Positions 39,923 through 50,468 of a stretch of DNA of 64,000 bases are shown here, in pieces. This DNA is from Streptomyces termitum (GTDB taxonomy: Bacteria; Actinomycetota; Actinomycetes; Streptomycetales; Streptomycetaceae), in assembly GCF_014650175.1 (NCBI RefSeq), contig NZ_BMUL01000003.1, forward strand, positions 434,001 to 498,000, written 5' to 3'. The notes under the pieces were generated by a model. That model ran no database searches. It was not told the DNA's origin and saw only the letters and a list, made by a program, of their open reading frames with translations. Numbering within the stretch: the stretch's first letter is position 1; the number at the start of each line of letters is the position of its first letter. A program made the translations under genes and the position numbers.

Positions 39923-40918
39923 GTGTTGCGACTCGTCGTACGACGACTTCTCCAGCTCATACCCACCCTGCTCGGCCTGTCGGTTCTGCTCTTCATCTGG
40001 CTGAACCGGCTGCCCGGCGGACCCGCCTCAGCGATCCTGGGCGAGCGGGCGACCGAAGCCGATGTGGCGCGCATCAACCGCGCGCTGGGACTCGACCAGC
40101 CGATCTACGTCCAGTACGGGCGCTTCCTCAAGCGCCTCCTCGACCTCGACCTGGGCACCTCGGTGCAGACCGGACAGCCGGTCTGGGACGAGTTCGTGCT
40201 CCGCTTCCCGGCCACGGTCGAACTCAGCCTCGCCGCCATGTTCCTGGCCGTCGTCGTCGGCGTCCCGCTCGGCTACCTCGCGGCCCGCAAGCGCGGCGGC
40301 TGGCTCGACGTGGCCTCCGTCTCCGGCTCCCTCGTCGGCATCTGCATCCCGGTCTTCTTCCTCGCGGACATCCTCAAGGGCGCCTTCGGCGGCGTCTTCG
40401 GCACCTTCGGCCGCCAGTCCACCGGCATCGACGCCACCAGCGTCACCGGCTTCGCCGTCCTCGACGGCCTGCTCACCGGCGAGTTCGACGCCGCCTGGGA
40501 CGCCCTCATGCACCTGGTGCTGCCCGGCATCGCGCTGGCCTCCATCCCGCTCGCCGTCATCGTCCGGATGACCCGCGCCAGCGTCCTGGAGGTCCTCGGC
40601 GAGGACTACATCCGCACCGCCGAGTCCAAGGGCCTGGAGCGCCGCGTCATCCGCGTCCGGCACATCCTGCGCAACGCCCTGCTGCCCGTGGTCACCGCCG
40701 TCGGCCTGCTCACCGGCAGCCTGCTCTCCGGCGCCGTCCTCACCGAGTCCGTCTTCTCCTTCGGCGGCATCGGCTCCTTCATCCGGACCGCCATCGACGC
40801 CCGCGACTACCCGGTGCTCGTCGGCTTCATCATGTTCATCGCCATGATCTACGTGCTCATCAACATGCTCGTGGACCTCGCGTACAGCGTCATCGATCCG
40901 AGGGTGCGGGTGCACTGA
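39923..40918 (+). CDS. oligopeptide ABC transporter permease (DppB/OppB type)
   Basis: 331-residue inner-membrane permease. The N-terminus MLRLVVRRLLQLIPTLLGLS is typical of DppB. Six helices are expected, with the EAA loop at EDYIRTAESKGLERRVIRVR contacting the ATPase. Pathway partner of the next gene, which it overlaps as TGATG. The GTG at 39923 has GAAAGGGG upstream. Substrate is peptide (family inference). Confidence 0.95.
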   Translation: MLRLVVRRLLQLIPTLLGLSVLLFIWLNRLPGGPASAILGERATEADVARINRALGLDQPIYVQYGRFLKRLLDLDLGTSVQTGQPVWDEFVLRFPATVELSLAAMFLAVVVGVPLGYLAARKRGGWLDVASVSGSLVGICIPVFFLADILKGAFGGVFGTFGRQSTGIDATSVTGFAVLDGLLTGEFDAAWDALMHLVLPGIALASIPLAVIVRMTRASVLEVLGEDYIRTAESKGLERRVIRVRHILRNALLPVVTAVGLLTGSLLSGAVLTESVFSFGGIGSFIRTAIDARDYPVLVGFIMFIAMIYVLINMLVDLAYSVIDPRVRVH

Positions 40919-41877
40919 TGAGCCTGGTATCCACCACGTCGAAGATCGACCGCCTCGCCCAGCTCACCGCGGGCACCGAGACGTCCAGCGGCGCCAGCCT
41001 GTGGCGCGAGGCGATGCGCCGGCTGCGCCGCAGCAAGCCGGCCCTGATCGGCGGCGTCGTCATCGCCGCCTTCGTCCTGCTCGCCGTCATCGGCCCCTGG
41101 ATCGCCCCCTACTCGCCGACCGACCAGACCTGGCGCGGCGAGGTCTTCTCCAACCGGGGCGAGTTCGTCGGCGCCCGCGCCGAGAACTGGTTCGGCCTCG
41201 ACCACCTCGGCCGCGACGTCTTCTCCCGGATGCTCGTCGGCGCCCGCCAGACGCTCCTCGTCGGCGTCGTCTCCATGCTCATCGGCCTGCTCGTCGGCGC
41301 CGTCATCGGCCTCGTCTCCGGCGCCGCCGCCACCCTCGGCGGCCGGTTCGGACAGCGGATCGACGACCTGGTCATGCGCGTCACCGACATCCTGCTGGCG
41401 CTGCCCTCGCTGCTCCTCGCGGTCTCCGTGGCCGCCGTCATGGGCCAGTCCCTCACCACCGTGATGATCGCCGTCGGCGTGGTGCAGATCCCGGTCTTCG
41501 CCCGCCTGCTGCGCGGCTCGATGCTCGCCCAGGGCGGCAGCGACTACGTCCTCGCGGCCCGCTCGCTCGGCATCCGCAAGCGCCGGATCGTGGTCACGCA
41601 GATCCTGCCGAACTCGCTCAGCCCGGTGATCGTGCAGGCGACGCTCAGCCTCGCCACCGCCATCATCGAGGCCGCCGCCCTCTCCTACCTCGGACTTGGC
41701 AACCCCGACCCCTCGGTGCCCGAGTGGGGCGTCATGCTCTCCCAGGCGGAGCGCTTCTTCGACAACGAGCCCATGATGTCGATGTACCCGGCGGTCGCCA
41801 TCATCATCACCGCCCTCGGCTTCACCCTGCTCGGCGAGGCCATGCGCGAAGCCCTCGACCCGAAGCTGCGAGGCTGA
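40918..41877 (+). CDS. oligopeptide ABC transporter permease (DppC/OppC type)
   Basis: 319-residue second permease. It has a cytosolic N-terminal stretch, a helix at LIGGVVIAAFVLLAVIGPWI, the DppC hallmark NWFGLDHLGRDVFSRMLVGAR, and the EAA loop around DYVLAARSLGIRKRRIVVTQ. The ATG overlaps the previous stop; the next gene starts 1 nt after its stop. Confidence 0.95.
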   Translation: MSLVSTTSKIDRLAQLTAGTETSSGASLWREAMRRLRRSKPALIGGVVIAAFVLLAVIGPWIAPYSPTDQTWRGEVFSNRGEFVGARAENWFGLDHLGRDVFSRMLVGARQTLLVGVVSMLIGLLVGAVIGLVSGAAATLGGRFGQRIDDLVMRVTDILLALPSLLLAVSVAAVMGQSLTTVMIAVGVVQIPVFARLLRGSMLAQGGSDYVLAARSLGIRKRRIVVTQILPNSLSPVIVQATLSLATAIIEAAALSYLGLGNPDPSVPEWGVMLSQAERFFDNEPMMSMYPAVAIIITALGFTLLGEAMREALDPKLRG

Positions 41878-41878
41878 C

Positions 41879-42867
<989 letters not shown>

Positions 42868-42871
<4 letters not shown>

Positions 42872-44043
42872 GCCTGCTCGAACTCGACGGCGTGAAGGTC
42901 CACTTCCCCGTCAGGAAGGGCCTCCTCTTCAACCGCACGGTCGGCCACGTCTACGCCGTGGACGGCATCTCGCTCAAGGTCGAGGCGGGCCAGACGTACG
43001 GCCTCGTCGGCGAGTCCGGCTGCGGCAAGACGACGCTCGGCCGGGCCGTGCTGCGGCTGGTGGACGTCACCGACGGCTCCGTCGTCCTCGACGGCACCGA
43101 CGTGGCCAAGCTGCCGGAGAAGGAGCTGCGGACCTTCCGCCGCCGGCTCCAGATGGTCTTCCAGGACCCGCTGGGCAGCCTCAACCCCCGCCAGAACATC
43201 GAGTCCATCCTCAGCGAGGGCATGGCCGCGCACGGCATCGGCGCGGACCAGGACGAGCGCCGGGAGCGGATCCGGGACATCCTCGCCAAGGTGGGCCTGC
43301 CCTCCAACGCGCTCTCCCGCTACCCGCACGAGTTCTCCGGCGGCCAGCGCCAGCGCATCGGCATCGCCCGCGCGCTGGTCCTCGAACCCGACCTGATCAT
43401 CTGCGACGAGCCGGTCTCCGCGCTCGACGTCTCCATCCAGGCCCAGGTCATCAACCTGCTGGAGGAGCTCCAGGAGTCGATGGGCCTCACCTACCTGGTG
43501 ATCGCCCACGACCTGGCCGTGGTCCGCCACATCTCGGACGTCATCGGCGTGATGTACCTCGGCTCGCTGGTCGAGGAGGCGCCGAGCGACGCCCTGTACG
43601 AGGAGCCCCTGCACCCGTACACCCGGGCGCTGATGTCGGCGGTGCCGGTGCCCGACCCGGAGGTCGAGGACCGGCGCGAGCGCATCCTCCTCCACGGCGA
43701 CCTGCCGTCCCCGGCCAACCCGCCGTCCGGCTGCCGCTTCCACACCCGCTGCCCGTGGGCGCAGCCGAAGTGCGCCGAGGAGCGCCCGGAGCTGACGGAC
43801 GCGGGCGGCGGCCACAAGGTGGCCTGCCACTTCACCGGGGAGATCAAGGCGGGCACCCTCCGCCGCGCCGGCGAACCGGAGCCGTCCGCCGCGCCGGAGC
43901 CGTCCGCCCCCGCGAAGACCGTCCCGCCCCAGGCCCCGGCCCCGGAGGCCGAGACCCCGGAGGCCGAGGCTTCCGAGGGTTCCTCCGGCGAGGGGAAGCC
44001 CGGAGCGAAGGCCCCCGGGGCGAAGGCGTCCGGCGAGAAGTAG
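42868..44043 (+). CDS. oligopeptide ABC transporter ATPase (DppF/OppF type)
   Basis: 391-residue second ATPase. Walker A GESGCGKTTLGRAVL, Q-loop MVFQDPLGSLNPRQNI, signature FSGGQRQRIGIARAL, Walker B LIICDEPVSALD, H-loop VIAHDLAVV, and a C-terminal CRFHTRCPWAQPKC element. Beyond residue 325 it has an unusual Pro/Ala/Glu/Lys-rich tail of about 60 residues that is probably disordered. Last gene of the transporter operon; a hairpin follows. Confidence 0.95.
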
Positions 44044-44055
44044 GGCAGCCGGAAA

Positions 44056-44085
44056 GGCCCCGGTCACCGCGTGATGGCCGGGGCC
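44056..44085 (+). terminator. terminator after oligopeptide transporter operon
   Basis: GGCCCCGG (44056-44063) and CCGGGGCC (44078-44085), 13 nt after the stop at 44043. Confidence 0.6.
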
Positions 44086-44112
44086 CCTCCGATCAGGCGG
44101 CACAATTGCCCG

Positions 44113-44787
44113 GTGCTCCACGATCTGTTCAGTCCGTCGGTCCAACACACGCTCGACCTCATCGGCATCTTCGTCTTCGCCATCTCCGGCGCCCTCCTCG
44201 GCGTCCGGAAGAACTTCGACGTCTTCGGCATGGCGGTGCTCGCCGAGGTCACCGCGCTCGGCGGCGGAATCTTCCGCGACCTGATGATCGGAGCCGTACC
44301 CCCGGCCGCCTTCACCGATCTCGGCTACTTCCTGATGCCGCTGGTCGCCACCGTCCTCGTCTTCTTCCTCCACCCGGAGGTGGAGCGGACCCAGACCGCC
44401 GTCAACGTCTTCGACGCGGCCGGCCTCGGGCTGTTCTGCGTGACCGGGACGACGAAGGCGTACGACTACGGGCTCGGCCTCACCTCCTCGGCGGCGCTCG
44501 GCCTGGCCACCGCCGTCGGCGGCGGCGTGCTGCGCGACGTGCTGGCCAACGAGGTGCCCTCGCTGCTCCGCTGGGACCGCGACCTCTACGCGGTGCCCGC
44601 GATCGTCGGCTCGGCCATGATCGTCCTGTGCATCCGCTTCGAGGTGCTGAACGCCTTCACCAGCGGCACCGCCGTGCTGACCGCCTTCCTGCTGCGGCTG
44701 CTCGCGATGCGCTACCACTGGCGGGCGCCGCGCGCCTGGAACCGGCGCTCGGGCGCCCGCGAGGAACCAGAGAAAGCTACCGCTTAG
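44113..44787 (+). CDS. TRIC/UPF0126-type membrane channel protein
   Basis: 224-residue membrane protein with two repeats of a three-helix unit, each ending in a glycine triplet: ALGGGIFRDLMIG and AVGGGVLRDVLANEVPS. This duplicated GGG(I/V)xRD pattern is diagnostic of the bacterial TRIC cation-channel family (YicG type). The GTG at 44113 is 6 nt downstream of CACAAT, a -10-like hexamer, so the message may be leaderless; a longer start at 44071 has no support. Ends with a short charged tail. Confidence 0.87.
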   Translation: MLHDLFSPSVQHTLDLIGIFVFAISGALLGVRKNFDVFGMAVLAEVTALGGGIFRDLMIGAVPPAAFTDLGYFLMPLVATVLVFFLHPEVERTQTAVNVFDAAGLGLFCVTGTTKAYDYGLGLTSSAALGLATAVGGGVLRDVLANEVPSLLRWDRDLYAVPAIVGSAMIVLCIRFEVLNAFTSGTAVLTAFLLRLLAMRYHWRAPRAWNRRSGAREEPEKATA

Positions 44788-44812
44788 TAATCCTCTGGGG
44801 TACGGTCGGCCC

Positions 44813-45670
44813 ATGAGCATCGAGACGAGCCCGGTCACGGGCAGCGGGACGAGCAGCGAGTTCGACCGCGACACCGCCGTCGCCCTCCGCGAGCCCGGCG
44901 TCTACGACGTCGACCTCTCGGCCGGCTGGACGATCATCCACGCCGTCAACGGCGGCTACCTCCTCGCCCTGCTCGGCCGGGCCCTCGGCGACCACCTGCC
45001 GCACCCCGACCCGTTCACCGTCTCGGCGCACTACCTGACGCCGTCCGTGCCGGGCCCCGCGGTCATCCGCACCGAGACCGTCCGCACCGGCCGGACCCTC
45101 TCCACCGGCACGGCCTCCCTCCTCCAGTACGACGAGGACGGCAACGAGGTCGAGCGCATCCGCGTCCTCGCCTCCTACGGCGACCTCGACGCCCTCACGG
45201 ACGACGTCCGCACCAGCGCCGTGCCGCCCGCCTTCGCCCCGATCGACCAGTGCTTCAGCGCCGCCGACAACCCCGCCCCGGCGATCCCCGGCTCCTCCGC
45301 CATCGCCGACCGGCTCGACCTGCGCCTCGACCCCGCCTGCGTCGGCTGGGCGCTCGGCGCCCCCTCCGGCAAGGGCGAGATGCGCGCCTGGTTCGGCCTC
45401 GCCGACGGCCGCGAGCCCGACCCGCTCTCCCTCCTCCTCGCCGTCGACGCCCTCCCGCCGACCGCCTTCGAACTGGGCCTCAAGGGCTGGACCCCGACCG
45501 TCGAGCTCACCGTCCACGTCCGCTGCCGCCCCGCCCCCGGCCCGCTGCGGGTCGCCATCACCACCCGCAACCTCGCCGGCGGCTTCCTGGAGGAGGACGC
45601 CGAGGTCTGGGACGGCGCCGGCCGGCTCGTCGCCCAGTCCCGCCAGCTCGCCCGCGCCCCGCGCGGCTGA
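44813..45670 (+). CDS. acyl-CoA thioesterase family protein (double hot-dog)
   Basis: 285 residues with two hot-dog halves. The first half has the substrate-loop motif AVNGGYLLALLGRAL and FTVSAHYLTPSVPGPAVI; the second has WTPTVELTVHVRC and LAGGFLEEDAEVWDGAGRLVAQSRQLA. This layout matches TesB-like/thioesterase-family proteins acting on acyl-CoA. ATG at 44813, 6 nt past a TACGGT -10-like hexamer (44801-44806). No pathway partners adjacent. A hairpin at 45677-45719 follows. Confidence 0.85.
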   Translation: MSIETSPVTGSGTSSEFDRDTAVALREPGVYDVDLSAGWTIIHAVNGGYLLALLGRALGDHLPHPDPFTVSAHYLTPSVPGPAVIRTETVRTGRTLSTGTASLLQYDEDGNEVERIRVLASYGDLDALTDDVRTSAVPPAFAPIDQCFSAADNPAPAIPGSSAIADRLDLRLDPACVGWALGAPSGKGEMRAWFGLADGREPDPLSLLLAVDALPPTAFELGLKGWTPTVELTVHVRCRPAPGPLRVAITTRNLAGGFLEEDAEVWDGAGRLVAQSRQLARAPRG

Positions 45671-45676
45671 CCCCGC

Positions 45677-45719
45677 CCACCGGACCCGCCCGCACCCGCA
45701 CGGGCGGGCGGGCCGGTGG
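45677..45719 (+). terminator. terminator after thioesterase gene
   Basis: CCACCGGACCCGCCCG (from 45677) pairs with CGGGCGGGCCGGTGG (to 45719) with one bulged base. Confidence 0.6.
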
Positions 45720-45783
45720 CGCGAACCCGACGCCCGGCGCGGCCCCGCGCCGGGCTCGTCGAGGACGGCCGCACCCGGGCTCG

Positions 45784-45789
45784 TAGAAT
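45784..45789 (+). promoter_or_regulatory. -10 hexamer for cysteine desulfurase gene
   Basis: TAGAAT ends 9 nt before the ATG at 45799; no ribosome site lies between, so a leaderless or near-leaderless transcript is likely. Confidence 0.45.
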
Positions 45790-45798
45790 CGACCCACC

Positions 45799-46962
45799 AT
45801 GGCTTACCTCGACCACGCCGCGACCACGCCCATGCTCCCCGAGGCGATCGAGGCGATGACCTCCCACCTCGCGGTGACCGGCAACGCCTCCTCCCTGCAC
45901 GCCGCGGGGCGCCGCGCCCGGCGGACCGTCGAGGAGGGCCGCGAGACCCTCGCCGCCGCGCTCGGCGCCCGCCCCAGCGAGATCGTCCTCACCTCCGGCG
46001 GCACCGAGGCCGACAACCTCGCCGTCAAGGGCCTCTACTGGTCCCGCCGCGCCGCCGACCCCCGCCGCACCCGCGTCCTCGCCAGCCCCGTCGAGCACCA
46101 CGCCGTCCTCGACGCCGTCGACTGGCTCGCCGCCCACGAGGGCGCCGACGTCGAGTACCTCCCCGTCGACGCCCACGGCCGGGTCCACCCCGAGGCGCTG
46201 CGCGAGGCCATCGCCCGCGACCCGGACTCCGTCGCCCTCGCCACCGTGATGTGGGCCAACAACGAGATCGGCACCGTCATGCCGGTCCGCGCCCTCGCCG
46301 ACGCCGCCGCCGAGTTCGGCGTCCCGCTGCACGCCGACGCCGTCCAGGCCGTCGGCCAGCTCCCCGTCGACTTCGGCGCCTCCGGCCTCGCCGCCATGAC
46401 CGTCTCCGGCCACAAGATCGGCGGCCCGTACGGCATCGGCGCCCTGCTCCTCGGCCGCGAGCACACCCCCGTCCCCGTCCTGCACGGCGGCGGCCAGGAG
46501 CGGCACGTCCGCTCCGGCACCCTCGACGTCCCCGCCGTCGCCGCCTTCGCCACCGCCGCCCGCATCGCCACCGCGGCGCAGCCCGACTTCGCCCGGGAGG
46601 CCGGCGCCCTGCGCGACCGGCTCGTCGCCGCCGTCCGCGCCGCCGTCCCCGACGCGATCCTCGGCGGCGACCCCGTCGACCGGCTCCCGGCCAACGCCCA
46701 CTTCACCTTCCCCGGCTGCGAGGGCGACTCCCTGCTCCTCCTCCTCGACGCCGCCGGCATCGCCTGCTCCACCGGCTCCGCCTGCACCGCCGGCATCGCC
46801 CAGCCCAGCCACGTCCTGCTCGCCACCGGCACCGACCCCGACCTGGCCCGCGGCACCCTCCGCTTCTCCCTCGGCCACACCTCCACCGAGAGCGACGTGC
46901 GGGCCGTCGCCGACGCCATCGGACCCGCCGTCGAACGGGCCCGCACCGCCGGCCTCAGCTGA
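45799..46962 (+). CDS. cysteine desulfurase (NifS/IscS-like)
   Basis: 387-residue PLP enzyme taking sulfur from cysteine. It opens [16 protein letters not shown], has the PLP lysine K206 in [12 protein letters not shown] and the persulfide Cys C329 in STGSACTAG. The neighbour 0.8 kb downstream on the same strand is mnmA, which needs persulfide sulfur for tRNA 2-thiouridine, so this copy most likely serves tRNA thiolation; it could also feed Fe-S assembly. Convergent with the amidase gene. Confidence 0.95.
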   Translation: MAYLDHAATTPMLPEAIEAMTSHLAVTGNASSLHAAGRRARRTVEEGRETLAAALGARPSEIVLTSGGTEADNLAVKGLYWSRRAADPRRTRVLASPVEHHAVLDAVDWLAAHEGADVEYLPVDAHGRVHPEALREAIARDPDSVALATVMWANNEIGTVMPVRALADAAAEFGVPLHADAVQAVGQLPVDFGASGLAAMTVSGHKIGGPYGIGALLLGREHTPVPVLHGGGQERHVRSGTLDVPAVAAFATAARIATAAQPDFAREAGALRDRLVAAVRAAVPDAILGGDPVDRLPANAHFTFPGCEGDSLLLLLDAAGIACSTGSACTAGIAQPSHVLLATGTDPDLARGTLRFSLGHTSTESDVRAVADAIGPAVERARTAGLS

Positions 46963-46980
46963 CCCGGGGCGCCGTACGCC

Positions 46981-47667
46981 TCACGCCGGGAGCTTGGCCC
47001 GCTCCCGGCGCACCAGCTCCATGTACCGGTCCCAGTCCCAGTGCGGACCGGGATCGGTGTGGTCGGTCCCCTCGACCTCCACGTGCCCGATGACGTGCTC
47101 CCGGTCCACCGGCATCCGGTACCGCCGGCAGATGTCCGCCGTCAGCCGCGCCGACCCCGCGTACATCTCCGCCGTGAAGTCCTCGGGACGGTCCACGAAG
47201 CCCTCGTGCTCGATGCCGATGCTCCGCTCGTTCATCTTCCGGTTCCCCGCGTGGAAGGCCACGTCGAGCTCCCGCACCATCTGCGCCACGTGCCCGTCCT
47301 TGCGCACCACATAGTGCGTCGCCGCCTGGTGCAGCGGATTCCGGAACACCTTCAGCGCTGACGCGTACGAGCCCTGCACCACATGGATCACGACCCGGTC
47401 GACCGGATAGTCGTCGGGCCGGTCCGCCCGCCGCCAGTTCGCCTGGTGCGCCGCCGTCCACTCGGCCGCCTTGTGGTCCAGCTCCCCGTCCGTCCGCGGC
47501 TTGTCCATCCACGGCAGCCGCCACCACAGCCGCGCCAGGTCCTCGCGCGCCACCACCGCCGTGCCGAGCACCGCCGCGCCGCCCCCGAGCAGCACCGCGC
47601 GCCGGCCGGGCCCCCGCTTCTTCTTCGCCGTGTCTTTCCCGGACTCTTTCCCGGTGTCACTCCCCAT
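46981..47667 (-). CDS. N-acetylmuramoyl-L-alanine amidase (Amidase_2), exported
   Basis: 228 residues. The N-terminus is Lys/Arg-rich with twin arginines R22-R23 before a hydrophobic stretch ([20 protein letters not shown]), a probable Tat signal or anchor. The catalytic domain has [42 protein letters not shown] and [16 protein letters not shown], with the zinc ligands expected among these His/Asp residues. It would cleave the stem peptide from muramic acid. The ATG at 47667 has a G-run upstream. It lies between the two sulfur genes on the opposite strand and does not look functionally linked to them. Confidence 0.92.
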   Translation of the reverse strand: MGSDTGKESGKDTAKKKRGPGRRAVLLGGGAAVLGTAVVAREDLARLWWRLPWMDKPRTDGELDHKAAEWTAAHQANWRRADRPDDYPVDRVVIHVVQGSYASALKVFRNPLHQAATHYVVRKDGHVAQMVRELDVAFHAGNRKMNERSIGIEHEGFVDRPEDFTAEMYAGSARLTADICRRYRMPVDREHVIGHVEVEGTDHTDPGPHWDWDRYMELVRRERAKLPA

Positions 47668-47730
47668 GCCCCCCAGAACGCGCGATCCCGGCCGTCCGGT
47701 TCCCGCCGCCCGCCACCCCGGGCCGCCCCG

Positions 47731-47736
47731 TACCCT
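47731..47736 (+). promoter_or_regulatory. -10 hexamer for mnmA
   Basis: TACCCT ends 9 nt before the ATG at 47746, with no ribosome site between; probably leaderless or nearly so. Confidence 0.4.
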
Positions 47737-47745
47737 GGTGGGGCT

Positions 47746-48882
47746 ATGACTGAGACCCCGCGCCCCCGCACCCGACCCCTCCGGGTCCTCGCCGCCATGT
47801 CGGGCGGAGTGGACTCCGCCGTCGCCGCCGCCCGCGCCGTCGAAGCCGGCCACGACGTGACCGGCGTGCACCTCGCCCTCTCCGCGAACCCGCAGTCCTT
47901 CCGTACGGGCGCGCGCGGCTGCTGCACCATCGAGGACTCCCGCGACGCGCGCCGGGCCGCCGACGTCATCGGCATCCCCTTCTACGTGTGGGACCTCGCC
48001 GAGCGCTTCCGCGCCGACGTCGTCGACGACTTCGTCGCCGAGTACGAGGCCGGCCGCACCCCCAACCCCTGCCTGCGCTGCAACGAGAAGATCAAGTTCG
48101 CGGCGCTCCTCGACAAGGCGCTCGCCCTCGGCTTCGACGCGGTCTGCACCGGCCACTACGCCACCGTCGTCCTCGCCGAGAACGGCACCCGCGAGCTGCA
48201 CCGCGCCTCCGACATGGCCAAGGACCAGTCGTACGTGCTCGGCGTCCTCGACGAGAAGCAGCTCGCCCACGCCCTGTTCCCGCTCGGCGACACCCTCACC
48301 ACCAAGGACGAGATCCGGGCCGAGGCCGAGCGGCGCGGCCTCGCCGTCGCCAAGAAGCCCGACAGCCACGACATCTGCTTCATCGCCGACGGCGACACCC
48401 AGGGCTTCCTCGCCACCCGCCTCGGCCGCGCCGAGGGCGACATCGTCGACGAGACGGGCGCCAAGCTGGGCACCCACGAGGGCGCGTACGGCTTCACCAT
48501 CGGCCAGCGCAAGGGCCTGCGCATCGGCCACCCGGCCGCCGACGGCAAGCCCCGCTACGTCCTCGACATCTCGCCCGTGGACAACACGGTCACCGTCGGC
48601 CCCGCCGAGTCCCTCGACGTCACCGCCCTCACCGCCATCAAGCCCCGCTGGTGCGGCACCGCCCCCGAGGGCCCCGGCCGCTACACCGCCCAGCTCCGCG
48701 CCCACGGCGGCGAGACGCCCGTCGACGCGGCCCTGGCGGACGGCGAGCTGAGGGTGACCTTCGACGAGCCCGTCCGCGGCGTCGCCCCCGGCCAGGCCAT
48801 CGTGCTGTACGACGGCACCCGCGTGGTCGGCTCGGCGACCATCGCGACGACGGTACGGCGCCCGGCCGCCACCACCCGGTAG
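47746..48882 (+). CDS. mnmA: tRNA-specific 2-thiouridylase MnmA
   Basis: 378-residue enzyme that thiolates U34 of tRNA-Glu/Gln/Lys. The PP-loop [16 protein letters not shown] (SGGVDS at 19-24) activates the uridine with ATP. The catalytic Cys C109 lies in [14 protein letters not shown], and the second conserved Cys in [11 protein letters not shown]. The GQRKGLRIG segment and C-terminal beta-barrel (PRYVLDISP...) are normal. The longer upstream frame is excluded because ATG 47746 follows the promoter-like TACCCT directly. Sulfur presumably comes from the cysteine desulfurase just upstream. Confidence 0.96.
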   Translation: MTETPRPRTRPLRVLAAMSGGVDSAVAAARAVEAGHDVTGVHLALSANPQSFRTGARGCCTIEDSRDARRAADVIGIPFYVWDLAERFRADVVDDFVAEYEAGRTPNPCLRCNEKIKFAALLDKALALGFDAVCTGHYATVVLAENGTRELHRASDMAKDQSYVLGVLDEKQLAHALFPLGDTLTTKDEIRAEAERRGLAVAKKPDSHDICFIADGDTQGFLATRLGRAEGDIVDETGAKLGTHEGAYGFTIGQRKGLRIGHPAADGKPRYVLDISPVDNTVTVGPAESLDVTALTAIKPRWCGTAPEGPGRYTAQLRAHGGETPVDAALADGELRVTFDEPVRGVAPGQAIVLYDGTRVVGSATIATTVRRPAATTR

Positions 48883-48921
48883 CCCCCGGCGGAGGGGGCG
48901 GGGGAGCGAAGGGGGCGCGGC

Positions 48922-49701
48922 TCAGGCCACGTCCTCCGCCGCCTCCGCCGCCTCCGTCACGAACTCCGCCAGCACCGGCGCCAGCACGTGCGGGGCCACC
49001 TCGTGCGTCTGGCCCGTCAGGGTGCGGTGCCGGGCCCGGGGCAGGAAGACCGACAGCGCCCGCGCCGCCCGCCGGACCGGCGCCGGGCTGGCGCCCCCGT
49101 CGACCACCAGCACGCGCGCGTGCACCTCGGGCGGCACCCCGTCGCCCACCACCGCGCAGTCGTACGCGAGCGTGCGCGCGTCCGCCGCCTCCCCCGGTAC
49201 GGGCAGCGGGGCGTCCGCCAGGAACAGGCCCAGCGCCGCCTCCCGCTCCCCCCGCCCCAGCAGCTCCGCGACCCGGCGCCGCCGGGCCGCCGCCTCCGCC
49301 GCGTACGGCGGCTCGAACACCGACACCGCGCCCACCGGCACCCCCGCCGCCGCGGCGGCCAGCGCCAGCGCGCCCCCCGTCCCGGCGCCGTGCACGGCCG
49401 CCCCGGGCCCGGCGGCCGCCAGCACCGCCGCCAGGTCCTCGAACTCCCGCTCCACCGCGTACGGCCCCGTGTCGCCGCTCCCGCCGCGTCCCCGCCGGTC
49501 GTACACGAACACCGGGAAGCGCCGCGCCAGCAGCCGGGCCAGCGGCACCTCGGCGGCGGCCGTCCGCAGCGCCCCGCTCACCAGCACCACCGCGGGCCCG
49601 GCCGCGTCCCCCGCCCCGTACCGCTCGTACGCGATCGTCGTTCCGTCGCGCGACACGACCCGGCCCCCGAGTCCGCGCGCCCTGGTCTTCACCTCGTCCA
49701 T
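48922..49701 (-). CDS. alpha/beta-hydrolase homologue lacking the usual nucleophile
   Basis: 259 residues with an alpha/beta-hydrolase order: VVLVSGALRT (oxyanion loop), VFVYDRRGRGGSGD, the nucleophile elbow, then VLVVDGGASP and GQTHEVAPHVLAPVLAEF with the conserved His. At the elbow the sequence reads VHGAGTGGALAL, where relatives have G-x-S-x-G; codon GGG (49381-49383) makes residue 107 a Gly, so the Ser nucleophile is missing. It may be a non-enzymatic member, or may use a different residue. ATG at 49701. Convergent with mnmA. Confidence 0.8.
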   Translation of the reverse strand: MDEVKTRARGLGGRVVSRDGTTIAYERYGAGDAAGPAVVLVSGALRTAAAEVPLARLLARRFPVFVYDRRGRGGSGDTGPYAVEREFEDLAAVLAAAGPGAAVHGAGTGGALALAAAAAGVPVGAVSVFEPPYAAEAAARRRRVAELLGRGEREAALGLFLADAPLPVPGEAADARTLAYDCAVVGDGVPPEVHARVLVVDGGASPAPVRRAARALSVFLPRARHRTLTGQTHEVAPHVLAPVLAEFVTEAAEAAEDVA

Positions 49702-49821
49702 GGCAGGGCAGACCGACCGCCCCGCCGGAACTCATCGGCGCGGCGCGAGAATTCCTTGAAGAAACCTAAAGACGCAGGTCAGGGGCGGATAAAAAGTTTC
49801 CGGGGCCGCCCGGGGGTGGCC

Positions 49822-49827
49822 TACCGT
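49822..49827 (+). promoter_or_regulatory. -10 hexamer for LOG-like gene
   Basis: TACCGT ends 6 nt before the ATG at 49834, with no ribosome site; probable leaderless transcript. Confidence 0.4.
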
Positions 49828-49833
49828 GAGGCC

Positions 49834-50367
49834 ATGAACATCTGCGTCTTCCTCTCCGCCGCCGACCTCTCCGAGCGCTACACCGCCCCCGCCCGCGAGT
49901 TCGCCGGCCTCCTCGGCAAGGCCGGCCACACCCTCGTCTGGGGCGGCTCCGACACCGGCCTGATGAAGGTCGTCGCCGACGGCGTGCAGGAGGCCGGCGG
50001 CCGCCTCGTCGGCGTCTCCGTCGACTTCCTCGCCGCCAAGGCCCGCCCGAACGCCGACGAGATGACCATCGCCGGGGACCTCGCCGAGCGGAAGGCGCTC
50101 CTCCTCGCCAAGTCCGACGCGATCGTCGTCATGGTCGGCGGCACCGGCACCCTCGACGAGGCCACCGAGATCCTGGAGCTCAAGAAGCACGGCAAGCACA
50201 CCAAGCCCGTCGTCCTCCTCAACACCGCCGGTTTCTACGACGGCCTCAAGGTCCAGTTCCAGCGCATGGAGGACGAGGGCTTCCTCCCCCGCCCCCTCGC
50301 CGACCTGGCCTTCTTCGCCGAGGACGGGGCGGAGGCGCTGTCCTACCTGGAGTCCGCCCTCCGCTGA
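49834..50367 (+). CDS. LOG family protein (TIGR00730 type)
   Basis: 177-residue Rossmann-like protein. It opens MNICVFLSAADL, has VWGGSDTGLMKVVADGVQEAGG and the nucleotide-binding/catalytic VGGTGTLDEATEILELKKHG. The family signature is PGGxGTxxE; here the Pro is Val, the rest is kept, including Glu. Typical members hydrolyse nucleotide 5'-monophosphates to free base and ribose-5-phosphate (cytokinin activation in plants). The ATG is preceded directly by a TACCGT -10-like hexamer. It stands alone before the DUF1023 cassette. Confidence 0.88.
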   Translation: MNICVFLSAADLSERYTAPAREFAGLLGKAGHTLVWGGSDTGLMKVVADGVQEAGGRLVGVSVDFLAAKARPNADEMTIAGDLAERKALLLAKSDAIVVMVGGTGTLDEATEILELKKHGKHTKPVVLLNTAGFYDGLKVQFQRMEDEGFLPRPLADLAFFAEDGAEALSYLESALR

Positions 50368-50468
50368 CCCGGCGGTGGCCGGATCACGCTGCGTGACGAA
50401 GCACGCCATGATCCCGCTCGCTTACCGTGACGGAAGTCGTACTTTCGGTCACGGGGAGTGGTGGGGTC

